In this document: piece after piece, positions 8,032 to 16,812 of the stretch
Layout: each line of letters begins with the position of its first letter
How positions within the stretch are numbered: position 1 is the first letter of the stretch
Origin: Thermoplasmatota archaeon
GTDB lineage: Archaea; Thermoplasmatota; Thermoplasmata; Thermoplasmatales; Thermoplasmataceae
Length of the DNA stretch: 40,723 nt
Direction: 5' to 3'
NCBI GenBank assembly: GCA_023379845.1
Contig: JAMCPG010000049.1
Span: 1 to 40,723 of the forward strand
Notes under the pieces: generated by a model
Told to the model about the DNA's origin: nothing
What the model saw: only the letters and a program-made list of their open reading frames with translations
The model's database searches: none
Translations under genes and position numbers: made by a program

Positions 8032-8628
8032 ACGGACAGAAGGGACTCCTACTACTTCAGGGCAAAACAGAAGAATTTTAGGAGCAGGGCCGCCTTCAAG
8101 CTGGAACAGATCCAGAAGGATTACGGCATAATCAAGAGTGACGACGCTGTCCTTGAGATAGGATCCTCGCCGGGCGGCTGGTCTGAAGTTGTTGTGGGCA
8201 TAACGAGAGGGCCAATTCTTGCAATCGACATGGCGAGAATGGAAGAGATCCAGGGCGTTCATTTTATCAGAGCAAACATCACGCGCCCTGAGGTCGAGAA
8301 TGAAATCAGTGCATTTCTTGCAGACTCTGGCAGAAAATTTTTTCAGGCTGTTATTTCAGACGCGATGTCCAGGACGACCGGGCATCACGATCTAGACCAC
8401 TCAGCCTCTTACATGATCTGTGAGAGGGTGATGCAGCTCTGCCAGTCTTTCCTTTCTGAGAATGGCAATGCCCTGGTAAAGCAGTTTCAGGGAGACATGA
8501 CCCAGGGATTCAAGAGAAAATGGGAGAGATTCTTTGAATCCTCTAAAATTATGAAGCCGAAAGCTTCGAGAGGAACAAGCTCGGAAGTATATATCCTATT
8601 CAAGGGCTTCCGGCGGTTGATCGGCTGA
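8032..8628 (+). CDS. rlmE: RlmE/FtsJ-type rRNA 2'-O-methyltransferase (no canonical start codon)
   Basis: The frame encodes a full FtsJ-family SAM-dependent methyltransferase of about 198 residues, the usual length, which modifies a uridine in the large-subunit rRNA A loop. Visible features are RSRAAFKL near residue 25, the SAM motif LEIGSSPGGWSE, the catalytic Asp in ISDAMS, and the Lys of ALVKQFQG. Oddity: between the upstream stop at 7984 and the domain there is no ATG, GTG or TTG. The best candidate is ACG at 8032, five bases after a GGGGAG ribosome-binding sequence that overlaps the gcvH stop. An ATG-first reading would begin at 8221 and lose the SAM-binding loop. Translational coupling to gcvH is likely. 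Confidence 0.82.
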   Translation, partial: TDRRDSYYFRAKQKNFRSRAAFKLEQIQKDYGIIKSDDAVLEIGSSPGGWSEVVVGITRGPILAIDMARMEEIQGVHFIRANITRPEVENEISAFLADSGRKFFQAVISDAMSRTTGHHDLDHSASYMICERVMQLCQSFLSENGNALVKQFQGDMTQGFKRKWERFFESSKIMKPKASRGTSSEVYILFKGFRRLIG

Positions 8629-9261
8629 AAAGTGTTCCTTCATGTATGCAACGAAGCTCTTGTAGAACTCATAGTCAAGAACGATGGCAATCCGCTTTTT
8701 TTCGTTATTTTCTGATATGTATGCAACAGCGTTCTTCTCAATTGACACTAATCGCTCCTCATCAACCCTGGAGAGACCCTTAACCTTGTTTATCAGGAGG
8801 TTCCACTCCTCTACAAAATCCTCGGGTGTCTCTGACTTGAATGAATGCCTCATTATCAGTCTCTTCCTGACGGAGTGGCGGACAAGATCAAAGGCATGCA
8901 CATTTTCCGTGTAAACTTGGGAATATTCCTCCTCTTCCATATCTATGCCATGTATGCCAACAGTGAAATGCCTGGCATATTTTATTGGCTCCATGTAAAT
9001 TGGCGGGGGAACCATGACCTCTCCATATTCGGATAGCACCGTCCCGTAGATCAGTTCATAATCAGAAAGCGTGATCTCATACGGTTCTTCCATGAATTTC
9101 TCAAGCGCTTCTATTGACTCCTCAGGTATCGAGACAAGTATCAGTTCGGGCCGGAAGGCCTGAAGTTCCTTTTCTAGTTTCTCTCCTTCACTTATGAGTC
9201 CTTTCACTCCACCAAAAACAAGTATTTCGGAGCCGTTTGGCAAGTGGATTTCATCAATCAT
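8596..9261 (-). CDS. conserved protein of unknown function
   Basis: I do not recognise this 221-residue, soluble, acidic protein with certainty. The N terminus alternates beta strands and helices (EILVFGGVKG; then RPELILVSIPEESIEALEKF). This loosely resembles the TraB/PrgY fold, in which such a strand-helix pair carries acidic residues, but the family hallmarks are not clear. A methionine- and glutamate-rich stretch (GIDMEEEEY) lies in the middle. Its ATG overlaps the stop of the upstream regulator gene by ATGA, so the two form an operon. Its 3' end overlaps rlmE by 33 bases in convergent orientation. Confidence 0.72.
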   Translation of the reverse strand: MIDEIHLPNGSEILVFGGVKGLISEGEKLEKELQAFRPELILVSIPEESIEALEKFMEEPYEITLSDYELIYGTVLSEYGEVMVPPPIYMEPIKYARHFTVGIHGIDMEEEEYSQVYTENVHAFDLVRHSVRKRLIMRHSFKSETPEDFVEEWNLLINKVKGLSRVDEERLVSIEKNAVAYISENNEKKRIAIVLDYEFYKSFVAYMKEHFSADQPPEALE

Positions 9262-10208
9262 CGGTTATCCGCTTTTTTTCGTAATAGATCAACAAGGGTA
9301 TCCTTGTCGCCTGCATTGACTATGTCATTCTTGTTAACGACCGGTACGCCTGCAATGCTTTTCTTCTCCGTGCTTGACCTAGTCACTACCATTGCATAAT
9401 TCTCGAAAAGCTCGGATAAGCTCGCAATCGCCCTGGCTTTCCTGTAATTATTAAGCTCGTCTGCCAGCCCCATAATTATTTGATCCGCAGCAACGTCGGT
9501 TGCCATGGCATCAAACGGCGTCTTACGGAACGGGTACATACTGAACCCAATTGATTTCATAAGCTTTAGAACTGCGCTATAGAACTCATTGACGAAAAGA
9601 TCCTGATTCTCGTCAACGGGAGTCTCTTCGAGGTGCTTCATCAGGTTGATCCTCTTCTTAAGATCAACAGCGAAAATATGCTGCAGCCTGTTGAATACAT
9701 CAAGTGTCGCAGCCGAACCAGACTCGTAAAGGGAAATGCTTCTTCTTGAAACACCGATTGTGCTGGAAACGTAACCTATGGAATATCGGTGCTCCTCCCT
9801 TATCTTTCTCAGGGATTCACCGTTTATAGAAACATAATATCCTCCGTGCGCAGAAAATATGTAAGGGCTTTCGCCGTCAAGGTATGCAATGTATGTTTCA
9901 TACGTCATTATGGGTACTTCATGCCTGAAGTAGATGATCCCATCCTCAAGCGTTCCATTGCTTGCCCTGTTTCCTATAACTATTGCGATGCATCCAAGGA
10001 TCCTTGAAACGCTCATCAGGTCCCGAGCGCCTTCTTCTCGCATTGTATCTATATTATAAAGGATCTTGATGAGGTATTTCTCATCGCCTCTCCTGGCAGC
10101 GATGTCAAACGTGGAAACTCCATCCAGATCAGGTTCTGCGAATTCAAGACCCCTGTTCCGCAACTGAACCATCAATTCCTTTAAAAGGAACCTTCTAAAA
10201 TCTTCCAC
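9258..10208 (-). CDS. archaeal Cro/C1-type HTH regulator with nuclease-like N-terminal domain
   Basis: This 316-residue protein matches the archaeal 'putative HTH-type transcriptional regulatory protein' family. Residues 1-125 have the restriction-endonuclease-like pattern (GVSTFDIAARRGDEKYLIKILYN, the D...E.K arrangement). Residues about 130-190 are a Cro/C1 helix-turn-helix (LRKIREEHRYSIGYVSSTIGVSRRSISLYE), followed by a C-terminal domain of about 120 residues. The start is GTG at 10208, which sits about 27 bases after a tttatata box, so the transcript is probably leaderless. It is the first gene of a two-gene operon. Target genes are unknown. Confidence 0.85.
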   Translation of the reverse strand: MEDFRRFLLKELMVQLRNRGLEFAEPDLDGVSTFDIAARRGDEKYLIKILYNIDTMREEGARDLMSVSRILGCIAIVIGNRASNGTLEDGIIYFRHEVPIMTYETYIAYLDGESPYIFSAHGGYYVSINGESLRKIREEHRYSIGYVSSTIGVSRRSISLYESGSAATLDVFNRLQHIFAVDLKKRINLMKHLEETPVDENQDLFVNEFYSAVLKLMKSIGFSMYPFRKTPFDAMATDVAADQIIMGLADELNNYRKARAIASLSELFENYAMVVTRSSTEKKSIAGVPVVNKNDIVNAGDKDTLVDLLRKKADNR

Positions 10209-10242
10209 GACTCTATGTATTAATCGCAGTATATAAACATTA

Positions 10243-10851
10243 TCAGATTCTTACTGTTTCCGGCGACACCTGTTGCAGTGGACTTGAAACCTTGTTCGGG
10301 CAGACTATGACCTCACAGACCTTGCAAAGATAGCTGGGAGAGTCGAGATCGGGCCTCGTAACACGTATCTTAAGCACTCCCTTGATGTTCGCAAGTTCTT
10401 CTATTTCCTGGTCCTGCAATGGGTTGCGGACTATGATCCTGATGAAACTCTTCCTCTTTCCGTCAGTCTTCGAAAGCATTTCTGTTACACTGATGGATTT
10501 ACTGCAGATGAAATTGCTGAATTCTGTAAAAACCTTCTGGAATAGGCCAGTGGCGACGTCTATCTCAATGACCTCGTTACCTATCAGAGGAGCAATCTGG
10601 GTGCAATCCACCTCTGAGAAAACACTTGCCATAATTTTGGCCATGACATGATTTGACTCTATCTGCCTGATTGTTTCGTACACTGTTCTCCTGTTTACAT
10701 TGAAAGCCTTGGCAATCTCTGTGGTAGGAATCTCTATAGAACCTATCCAAAACCTGCCTGCGCGTACCGAGATCCCCATGTTGAAAAGACCCTCCACGAT
10801 CTTCCTCCGGGACGGACTGTCCCTGAACACGTTTTCAATCAGGATCAGCAT
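10243..10851 (-). CDS. HTH-ACT predicted regulator of amino acid metabolism (COG2150-like)
   Basis: This 202-residue protein has an N-terminal helix-turn-helix (residues about 42-68, IPTTEIAKAFNVNRRTVYETIRQI) and a central to C-terminal ACT-like region with the strand GNEVIEIDVATGLFQKV and IRIIVRNP. ACT domains bind amino acids, so the protein probably senses one and binds DNA accordingly. A CKVCEVIVCP cysteine cluster near residue 175 could hold metal. It is a single gene facing the XPD gene across about 160 bases. The AT-rich stretch near 10880-10895 is its likely promoter. Confidence 0.75.
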   Translation of the reverse strand: MLILIENVFRDSPSRRKIVEGLFNMGISVRAGRFWIGSIEIPTTEIAKAFNVNRRTVYETIRQIESNHVMAKIMASVFSEVDCTQIAPLIGNEVIEIDVATGLFQKVFTEFSNFICSKSISVTEMLSKTDGKRKSFIRIIVRNPLQDQEIEELANIKGVLKIRVTRPDLDSPSYLCKVCEVIVCPNKVSSPLQQVSPETVRI

Positions 10852-11014
10852 TTCTAAACTTCATTTGGCTCATTTTATTTTAATATAAAAAGATGAGTGG
10901 TGATATACAACTCATTGCGCTTCTATTTTATCCGGCTTCCATGCAAACCTCATTTGATATAAGGCAGGGATAGCGAAAATATAACTATCTGTTAAAAATG
11001 ATCGAGCGGGAATA

Positions 11015-12898
11015 TTGGAAAACAATTTTGAGCTGAGGAGCTACCAGGGTGAAATAATCTCTTTTATCACTGAATCCCTGAAGAATAACATTGGGGTTGC
11101 AATTGAATCCCCAACAGGATCCGGGAAAACACTAATGGGTCTCCATGGCGCCCTGAAATATGCTACTGAAAACGGAAAAAAGATATTGTATCTTACCCGC
11201 ACAAACTCCCAGCAGGAACAGGTAATAAGGGAGTTAAGGCGGATAGCGACCGGCCTGAAAATACATGCCATGCCGATGCAGGGCCGTCACAATCTCTGCC
11301 TGCTGTACCGTGAGGTCGAAGGCCACCAGGAATTCAGCTCGGAATCCCTTTCAAGATTCTGCAGATTGCGGAAAAAGAAGGTGCTCGAGGGTGATACCGA
11401 TGCATGCAAGTATTATAACTACGATGTCTGGTCCGAGGAGACAAAGAACTACATATTTTCCACGATTCCATTTGCTGAAGAGTTCCTTGAATACGGATCC
11501 GACAACGTAATCTGTCCATACGAATCACTGAAGAGGGCACTTCCAGAAGCGGACGTGGTCCTTGCTCCATATGCGAGTTTCCTCAACCCAGCTATTGGTG
11601 AAAGATTCCTGCAACACTGGGGGGTTTCACGTGATGATCTCGTCCTGATACTGGATGAGGCGCATAATTTACCCGACCTTGCCAGGGATATGTCCTCTTT
11701 TGACATATCGATCAGGCAGATCAACTATGCAGAGAAAGAGGCACGTGACCAGGGTGACTTCCTGCTCTACCAGAAATACAAGTCGTCAGATGTTCTCGAA
11801 ATGACAAGATCAGCCATCATTTCCCTGGTTAACGAAAAGATTGGGGAAAGCGACGAGGTGAGGATAAGCTTTCATGACCTTTTGGAGACGATCATGGTGC
11901 AGAACAGGATTTCCTCCCAGCTATTCCACGATCTTGTCAACTACATGGAACTTTTTGGCGAATCCATTGCAGAAAAGAGGGAAAGAGAGGGGAAAGTACC
12001 CAGATCCAGTGTAATGAGTGTTGCGATTGCACTGATGAAGTGGGAAATGATAAACGAGAGCACATATGTGGCCATTCTTTCCAGGGATGGAGAAGGCTCT
12101 GTGTCCGCATTCTGCCTTGATCCATCGCAGCTTCTGGCACCGCTGCTGCAATCTAAGACCATTCACATGTCCGGAACGCTCTCTCCGATTAGCGTCTACC
12201 TGGATCTTATAGGATTCAGCGGAATTCCGTACAAGAGGATAAGCGAAATATTTCCAGCAGAGCGAAGAAAGGTGATCTACTTCAACGGAGTTACGACAAA
12301 ATTTGATGCTTTCAACGAGGACGAAGCATCGAAAATGCATGATCTTATAGAAGGTATTATCTCCAGAACAAACAGGGGAACGATTGTCTTTTTTCCATCT
12401 TACAGTGCAATGAAGAAGGTATTCGGCGGTGGCTTTTCATTTCCGGTCCTGATGGAAGAAAGAGAGCTTTCCCAGGCTGACGTTTTTGCCCTTGTGGGAA
12501 AATTCCGAAAGACCAGGAGGCCTCTGTTGGCCGTTTCCGGAGGCAGGCTATCCGAGGGACTTAATTTTCCCGGAAATCAGCTGGAGGTAGTAATAGTGGC
12601 AGGCATCCCCTACCCTCGGCCTGATGCAAAAAACCGGGCACTGCATGACTATTATGAAGCTAGGAACGGCAAAGGATGGGAATATTCTGTGAAGTACCCA
12701 ACATCTGTAAAGATCAGGCAGGAAATAGGCAGGCTGATCAGGAGCTCTTCGGATATAGGTATAGCGATTATACTGGACAAGCGCGCCTCCTATTTCAGGA
12801 AGGAAATACCTGGAATGAAGCTTGCAGAAGATCCTGTAACTGAGAGCGAAAATTTCTTTCTTGGTTTTTCTGATACCGGTGAACATTTTTCGACTTGA
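11015..12898 (+). CDS. xpd: XPD/Rad3-type DNA helicase with iron-sulfur cluster
   Basis: This 627-residue superfamily 2 helicase unwinds DNA 5' to 3' and serves repair in archaea. Walker A SPTGSGKT is at residues 32-39 and the DEAH box at 214-217. Four cysteines between them (95, 116, 131 and 167) match the 4Fe-4S domain of XPD. Further motifs are HMSGTLSP (motif IV region), GGRLSEGLNF (motif V) and QEIGRLIRS (motif VI, arginine finger). The start is TTG at 11015 behind a gagcggg-like ribosome site; the nearby ATG at 10998 is in another frame and stops quickly. It is followed by the ClC gene after 36 bases. Confidence 0.94.
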   Translation: MENNFELRSYQGEIISFITESLKNNIGVAIESPTGSGKTLMGLHGALKYATENGKKILYLTRTNSQQEQVIRELRRIATGLKIHAMPMQGRHNLCLLYREVEGHQEFSSESLSRFCRLRKKKVLEGDTDACKYYNYDVWSEETKNYIFSTIPFAEEFLEYGSDNVICPYESLKRALPEADVVLAPYASFLNPAIGERFLQHWGVSRDDLVLILDEAHNLPDLARDMSSFDISIRQINYAEKEARDQGDFLLYQKYKSSDVLEMTRSAIISLVNEKIGESDEVRISFHDLLETIMVQNRISSQLFHDLVNYMELFGESIAEKREREGKVPRSSVMSVAIALMKWEMINESTYVAILSRDGEGSVSAFCLDPSQLLAPLLQSKTIHMSGTLSPISVYLDLIGFSGIPYKRISEIFPAERRKVIYFNGVTTKFDAFNEDEASKMHDLIEGIISRTNRGTIVFFPSYSAMKKVFGGGFSFPVLMEERELSQADVFALVGKFRKTRRPLLAVSGGRLSEGLNFPGNQLEVVIVAGIPYPRPDAKNRALHDYYEARNGKGWEYSVKYPTSVKIRQEIGRLIRSSSDIGIAIILDKRASYFRKEIPGMKLAEDPVTESENFFLGFSDTGEHFST

Positions 12899-12934
12899 CT
12901 CAAGTGTTATTATTAAGTTTGATATACTCACAAA

Positions 12935-14734
12935 ATGGAATCCCACGTAGGTTCTGCCATTACTTCACTAAAGGCAAAAATCAATGCAGCCTACGTGGGC
13001 AAGTGGGTTTTCATAGGCAGTCTCATTGGAGTCATAGCCGGTATAGGTGCCATCATCCTGTACACGCTGATCAATGTCTTCAACGGCCTGATGCTCATAG
13101 GGATCTCAGGTTTTGCGGTTCCCAAAACATATGGCCCGACAACCTATGTGTTAAGCCTTACATTAATGCAAAGGCTTCTGATCCCGGTTTCTACAGTACT
13201 TGGAGGACTCCTGGCCGGCTTTATAGTGTACAGGTTCGCCCCTGAAGCTGAAGGACATGGAACAGATGCGGCGATTGATGCCTTCCACAATAAGGAAGGC
13301 AGGATCAGAAGGCGTATTCCCGTCGTCAAGACAGTTGCTTCGGCAATAACAATAGGCTCTGGAGGGAGTGCAGGCAGGGAGGGACCCACGGCACAGATTG
13401 CCGCCGGCTTCGGATCTTTCATCGCCGATGTATTCGGCATGGACGATCATGATCGAAGGATTGCAATGGCGGCAGGCATTGGGGCGGGAATAGGTAGCAT
13501 ATTTCTTGCGCCTCTCGGAGGCGCAATTCTCTCCACTGAGATCCTTTACAGGAAGGACTTTGAAGTTGAGGCATTGATTCCCTCTATTATAGCTTCATTC
13601 GTGGGTTACCTGATATTCGGAGCAACACTTGGCTACAGGAACAGTCTATTCCTGATTCCAACCGGTGGAATAACCGGTTTTCATTCACCTGAGTCCCTTC
13701 TTTTATATTTGGTCCTGGGAATTGTTGCGGGACTTGTAGGAAAGTTCTACGTAGTCTTTTTTTACGGCATGCAGAAGCTATTTGCGAAAATGAAGCGGAT
13801 TTCCAGGTATTTCAGGCCGGCCATAGGCGGCCTAATTGTTGGAATAATAGCTATCTTTATTCCCGAGGTTCTTGGTCTTGGATACGGGTGGATCCAGCTT
13901 ATCTTCTACGGAGAACTTGCTTTACCATTCTGGATGCTTCTGGTTATTGTGGTTTCCAAGATAGTTGCAACATCCTTTACGATAGGATCAGGCGGGTCTG
14001 GAGGAGTATTTGCGCCGGGAATGGTTATTGGGGGATTCCTGGGCGCTGCCATTTATGGTGTATTCGCCCCTTTCTTTCCCACGGTGAATGTCATTGACCT
14101 CACCGTAGTGGGGATGATCTCATTTTTTGGCAGTGTTTCCAAGGCTCCGATCTCAATAATCATAATGGGAACGGAAATGACAGGCGGGTATTCCCTCTTT
14201 TTCCCTCTCATGCTCACTACGCTTGTTGCCTACTTCATATGCGGAGACAAGTATTCAATTTACAGCAAGCAGGTTGATAACAGGGCCGCATCCCCCGCTC
14301 ACGCAACAGAATACGAAAAGCCAGTTCTTGACGCAGTCAGCGTTCTTTCTGCTGTCAACACTGACTATCCATACGTCTCTCCAGAAACAAATGTGCTGGA
14401 GGCGGTATCCAAGATACGGGAAACAAAGACAAAGGGCGTTGTGGTTCAGAAAGACGGAAAGCTGGTCGGCTTGCTTTCGATCGAGGATATTGACATGAAC
14501 AAAGACCTTTCCAAGATCAAGGTATGGGAAGTGCTTAATCCAAATCCACCTAAAGTAACAACCTCGGCAAATGCACACCAGGTCTTTGACCTGTTAAGCA
14601 GGAGCCCTCTAGGAAAAGTCGTTGTGACAGATGACAAAGGTAGGGTCGTGGGCACCTGCGGACTTTATGAAATTGCTGACGCCTATAACAGGGAGATAAG
14701 AAAGATAAAACATGAAAAGAGCGACGTCAAATAA
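12935..14734 (+). CDS. ClC-family chloride channel/antiporter with C-terminal CBS pair
   Basis: This 599-residue membrane protein has a transport domain of about 450 residues followed by two CBS domains (about 470-590). Selectivity-filter motifs are visible: GSGGSAGREGP at 141-151, whose Glu149 is the position of the gating glutamate, and GSGGSGGVFAPGM near 350. In the first motif the usual serine-containing GSGIP is altered to GSGGS, so anion preference may differ from chloride. CBS domains commonly bind adenine nucleotides and could regulate gating. In an acidophile such an H+/anion exchanger may serve acid resistance or charge balance. A TATA-like tattattaag lies about 28 bases before the ATG. 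Confidence 0.92.
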   Translation: MESHVGSAITSLKAKINAAYVGKWVFIGSLIGVIAGIGAIILYTLINVFNGLMLIGISGFAVPKTYGPTTYVLSLTLMQRLLIPVSTVLGGLLAGFIVYRFAPEAEGHGTDAAIDAFHNKEGRIRRRIPVVKTVASAITIGSGGSAGREGPTAQIAAGFGSFIADVFGMDDHDRRIAMAAGIGAGIGSIFLAPLGGAILSTEILYRKDFEVEALIPSIIASFVGYLIFGATLGYRNSLFLIPTGGITGFHSPESLLLYLVLGIVAGLVGKFYVVFFYGMQKLFAKMKRISRYFRPAIGGLIVGIIAIFIPEVLGLGYGWIQLIFYGELALPFWMLLVIVVSKIVATSFTIGSGGSGGVFAPGMVIGGFLGAAIYGVFAPFFPTVNVIDLTVVGMISFFGSVSKAPISIIIMGTEMTGGYSLFFPLMLTTLVAYFICGDKYSIYSKQVDNRAASPAHATEYEKPVLDAVSVLSAVNTDYPYVSPETNVLEAVSKIRETKTKGVVVQKDGKLVGLLSIEDIDMNKDLSKIKVWEVLNPNPPKVTTSANAHQVFDLLSRSPLGKVVVTDDKGRVVGTCGLYEIADAYNREIRKIKHEKSDVK

Positions 14735-14754
14735 TTTCCTTCAAGACTTGGATA

Positions 14755-14970
14755 TCAATCAAATTTATTCGCGTCTTCCGGATCCGATGAAGATTTTTTG
14801 AGCTCTTTCCTGAACTTCTCAAGGTCTCTGGCCTTCACTTCAAGTATGAATGGCCCAACATAATTGCAGTCATCACACTTATAGACGGCGCCAATTAGTC
14901 CTCCTGCTATCCAGTTGATATAAACGGAACCGCATTTTGGGCAAATCTTTACCTGCTGGGCACCATCCAT
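14755..14970 (-). CDS. small zinc-ribbon protein
   Basis: The 71-residue protein has a CPKCGSVY knuckle near residue 10 and a CDDCNYVG knuckle near residue 33, the two halves of a zinc ribbon, then a charged helical tail ending in a Ser/Asp-rich stretch. A short hydrophobic turn (WIAGGLIGAVY) separates the knuckles. An upstream in-frame start at 15009 would add a 13-residue hydrophobic leader. I prefer the ATG at 14970 because an AT-rich box lies about 25 bases before it. It converges on the ClC gene with a 20-base gap. Function unknown. Confidence 0.7.
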   Translation of the reverse strand: MDGAQQVKICPKCGSVYINWIAGGLIGAVYKCDDCNYVGPFILEVKARDLEKFRKELKKSSSDPEDANKFD

Positions 14971-15168
14971 GATTACACATATTACAATACTAAGAATAAA
15001 CATCACCATATAATCGGCTTTTCAACTATTGTGCTTTAGTCTGTCATTCTGTTTGAAAGGGAAAAATTAAGAAGGATTATCTCTGGAAGCCGTATCTTGA
15101 GCCATTTGCTCATTTTTAAATTGAAGGGAAAAATATATTCCGCCTGCAATATTTGTCTGATTGAAACC

Positions 15169-15264
15169 ATGAGCACTGGAGGACTGTTGATGAATCGGAA
15201 TTGCATTCAAAGCGTTCTGACATCAATAGATCCTTACTTGCTTTGTGGGTTGTGGTTTGAATGA
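15169..15264 (+). CDS. possible micro-ORF (31 aa)
   Basis: An ATG lies about 30 bases after an aaatatatt box and opens a 31-codon frame ending in TGA. That TGA overlaps the ATG of the next micro-ORF (ATGA junction), the usual mark of translational coupling. The sequence has no recognisable domain. It could be a leader peptide or nothing. Together with the next entry it is the only coding candidate in the 414-base stretch 15010-15423. Confidence 0.25.
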   Translation: MSTGGLLMNRNCIQSVLTSIDPYLLCGLWFE

Positions 15265-15398
15265 GTGAACTTGTATCAGATCAGGGAAAATGGGCTCAGA
15301 AGATTGAGCAAAAAGAGTTTGAAGGCGGAGTTCAGGAAGTGCTAATTGAGAGAATCCTGGATAGCTTTGAAGTGCACATGATTCAAAACAAAGTCTGA
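15261..15398 (+). CDS. possible micro-ORF (45 aa)
   Basis: A 45-codon frame starting at ATG encodes an acidic, mostly helical peptide (QKIEQKEFEGG, VLIERILDSFEV). It overlaps the preceding 31-codon frame by ATGA and ends 26 bases before the stop of the convergent unknown gene. No similarity is recognised. Its codon pattern resembles the neighbours, which is weak support. Confidence 0.35.
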   Translation: MSELVSDQGKWAQKIEQKEFEGGVQEVLIERILDSFEVHMIQNKV

Positions 15399-15423
15399 GT
15401 TATCTCTGAATTGTCTGCAATTA

Positions 15424-15948
15424 TCATTTCGAAGGCTTTGACACCGGAATATTAAATGTTATTTCAATAGTGAATGGGAATCCGATTGTAACGTCTGTAT
15501 CATTGATGCCAAGATTCACTGCCAATTTGTGAAGCAGTTCTTTGATATCTGAAAAGTACCTAAGAAGGGGGGCGGCTACGAATGGCCTCACCCTTGCGAC
15601 AACAACTGCAAAGGAAAGCAATGTTGTAAGTCGCTCATGCGCATCTTCTGCTGCACTGTCTAGAAGACTGTCAATCTCCGTGATTTCTTCCTTAAAATAG
15701 TCCCTCCAGGTGTTTAGGTTAAGCCCAGTGAGTTTACGTAACTCGAGCTCACCGGAAACCTTCCATCTTTCGAGTACCTCTTTTATGGCACTGAAATCTT
15801 CCATCACATTGAAAGGCGACTGACCTGATAAATTTATTGTGCAACAGGTATTGAACCTGCAACCGCCGTCTTCTATTATGGAATTTTTGATTTTGGTAAA
15901 CGCTGGTGAAAATTCTTTAAACCAAATACCGTGGGACCTCGATGACAA
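15424..15948 (-). CDS. protein of unknown function
   Basis: I do not recognise this 174-residue protein. From residue 49 on it is mostly helical with a regular hydrophobic pattern. The last 30 residues form two beta strands (VTIGFPFTIEITFNIPV). The first 48 residues contain GGCRFNTCCTINLSG, three cysteines close together. The longest frame starts at TTG 15948, with an AT-rich tattataat-like box just upstream; an internal ATG at 15804 (MEDFSAIKEV) is a good alternative and would drop the cysteines. The next unknown gene upstream on the same strand starts at 16426, about 90 bases away from this start. Confidence 0.55.
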   Translation of the reverse strand: MSSRSHGIWFKEFSPAFTKIKNSIIEDGGCRFNTCCTINLSGQSPFNVMEDFSAIKEVLERWKVSGELELRKLTGLNLNTWRDYFKEEITEIDSLLDSAAEDAHERLTTLLSFAVVVARVRPFVAAPLLRYFSDIKELLHKLAVNLGINDTDVTIGFPFTIEITFNIPVSKPSK

Positions 15949-16039
15949 TTATAATGATAAAAGAGGAGACAAAAAAATCCATGTATCAACTCAAATGCCG
16001 GGATTGTGACAATTTTCTAAAAGTGCAAATTAGGTTAAG

Positions 16040-16426
16040 TTACAGTGCTAAAGACCTTAGTTGACCGAGAAGCTCTGTCTCAACATGCTTCGTCCAAAGC
16101 ATTTCGGGCACGTCGACGGCAATGAATATATCTGAAAGAAGCAGGAATTCAATAGCAGTAATGGCCAGGTTTTCTCCAAGCCTTCCAACACCCACATGCA
16201 CTTCTATGTTGCCTGCATTTTCTTTAAGCAAAAAGGTGAGGGCCCTATCCGCCGCAATGATGTCTCTTAAGAAGCCTGCCTTGGTTGCCTGCAAAACTGC
16301 CTGGTCACTTTCGACCCTGCTCTGCGTCTTCCATCCCGAATCTCTAAGGTATTGCTCAAAAGCCGAAGTTAAGCTGTTAACGTCTTTGGAGGTTTGTAAA
16401 ACCATGTTCTTTTTGAATATCTCCAT
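16040..16426 (-). CDS. protein of unknown function
   Basis: This 128-residue soluble protein is unrecognised. It shows an alternating helix-strand pattern: a helical N terminus with DVNSLTSAFEQYLRDSGW, then strands (IEVHVGVGRLG, IFIAVDVPE) and an amphipathic C-terminal helix. This could be a small alpha/beta domain with a role in binding rather than catalysis. It starts at an ATG behind an AT-rich upstream region and lies on the same strand as the neighbouring unknown gene. No signs of transfer are visible. Confidence 0.55.
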   Translation of the reverse strand: MEIFKKNMVLQTSKDVNSLTSAFEQYLRDSGWKTQSRVESDQAVLQATKAGFLRDIIAADRALTFLLKENAGNIEVHVGVGRLGENLAITAIEFLLLSDIFIAVDVPEMLWTKHVETELLGQLRSLAL

Positions 16427-16540
16427 AAGACGACAGCGTAATCATTTTATTTAACAATTTACTTGATTTTTGATAAAACCCGCTGTTGAATGATATTAAA
16501 AAACTGCTTTCATTATTTCCTTTAAAGGGGCATTGCCTTC

Positions 16541-16560
16541 AAGGCATCTCGTCATGCCTT
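16541..16560. other. perfect hairpin in a 386-base gene-free stretch
   Basis: The stretch 16427-16812 contains no gene I can support. It holds one perfect inverted repeat, aaggcat / atgcctt, with a six-base loop, not followed by a T run on either strand within the hairpin flank. It may be part of a structured RNA, a regulator site or chance. A tataatata-type box near 16787-16797 at the right end serves the next gene. Confidence 0.3.
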
Positions 16561-16812
16561 ATTGTAGATAGCACAGGAAACTCGTTGTGAAAATGAAATA
16601 TTGGAATTATAAAGCTCACCTCTTTCGTTGAGAAATCCACACAGGCCTTTTAGCGGTATATGCTCATGTTTTTGGATCCAAATTTGCCTTAAAAAGATCC
16701 AAGAGGAAGAGGTTTTAACACAGGCAGGCAAAGCCCGGAAAGAGCTGTCCTAGAACGGCTTATCTACTCTGTGAATGGCTGTGTCACTAATATATACTAA
16801 TACATAATTCAT

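Noticed and set aside
11921-12340. Long minus-strand frames within the XPD helicase gene
   Set aside because: They have no family features, while the plus strand encodes all helicase motifs.
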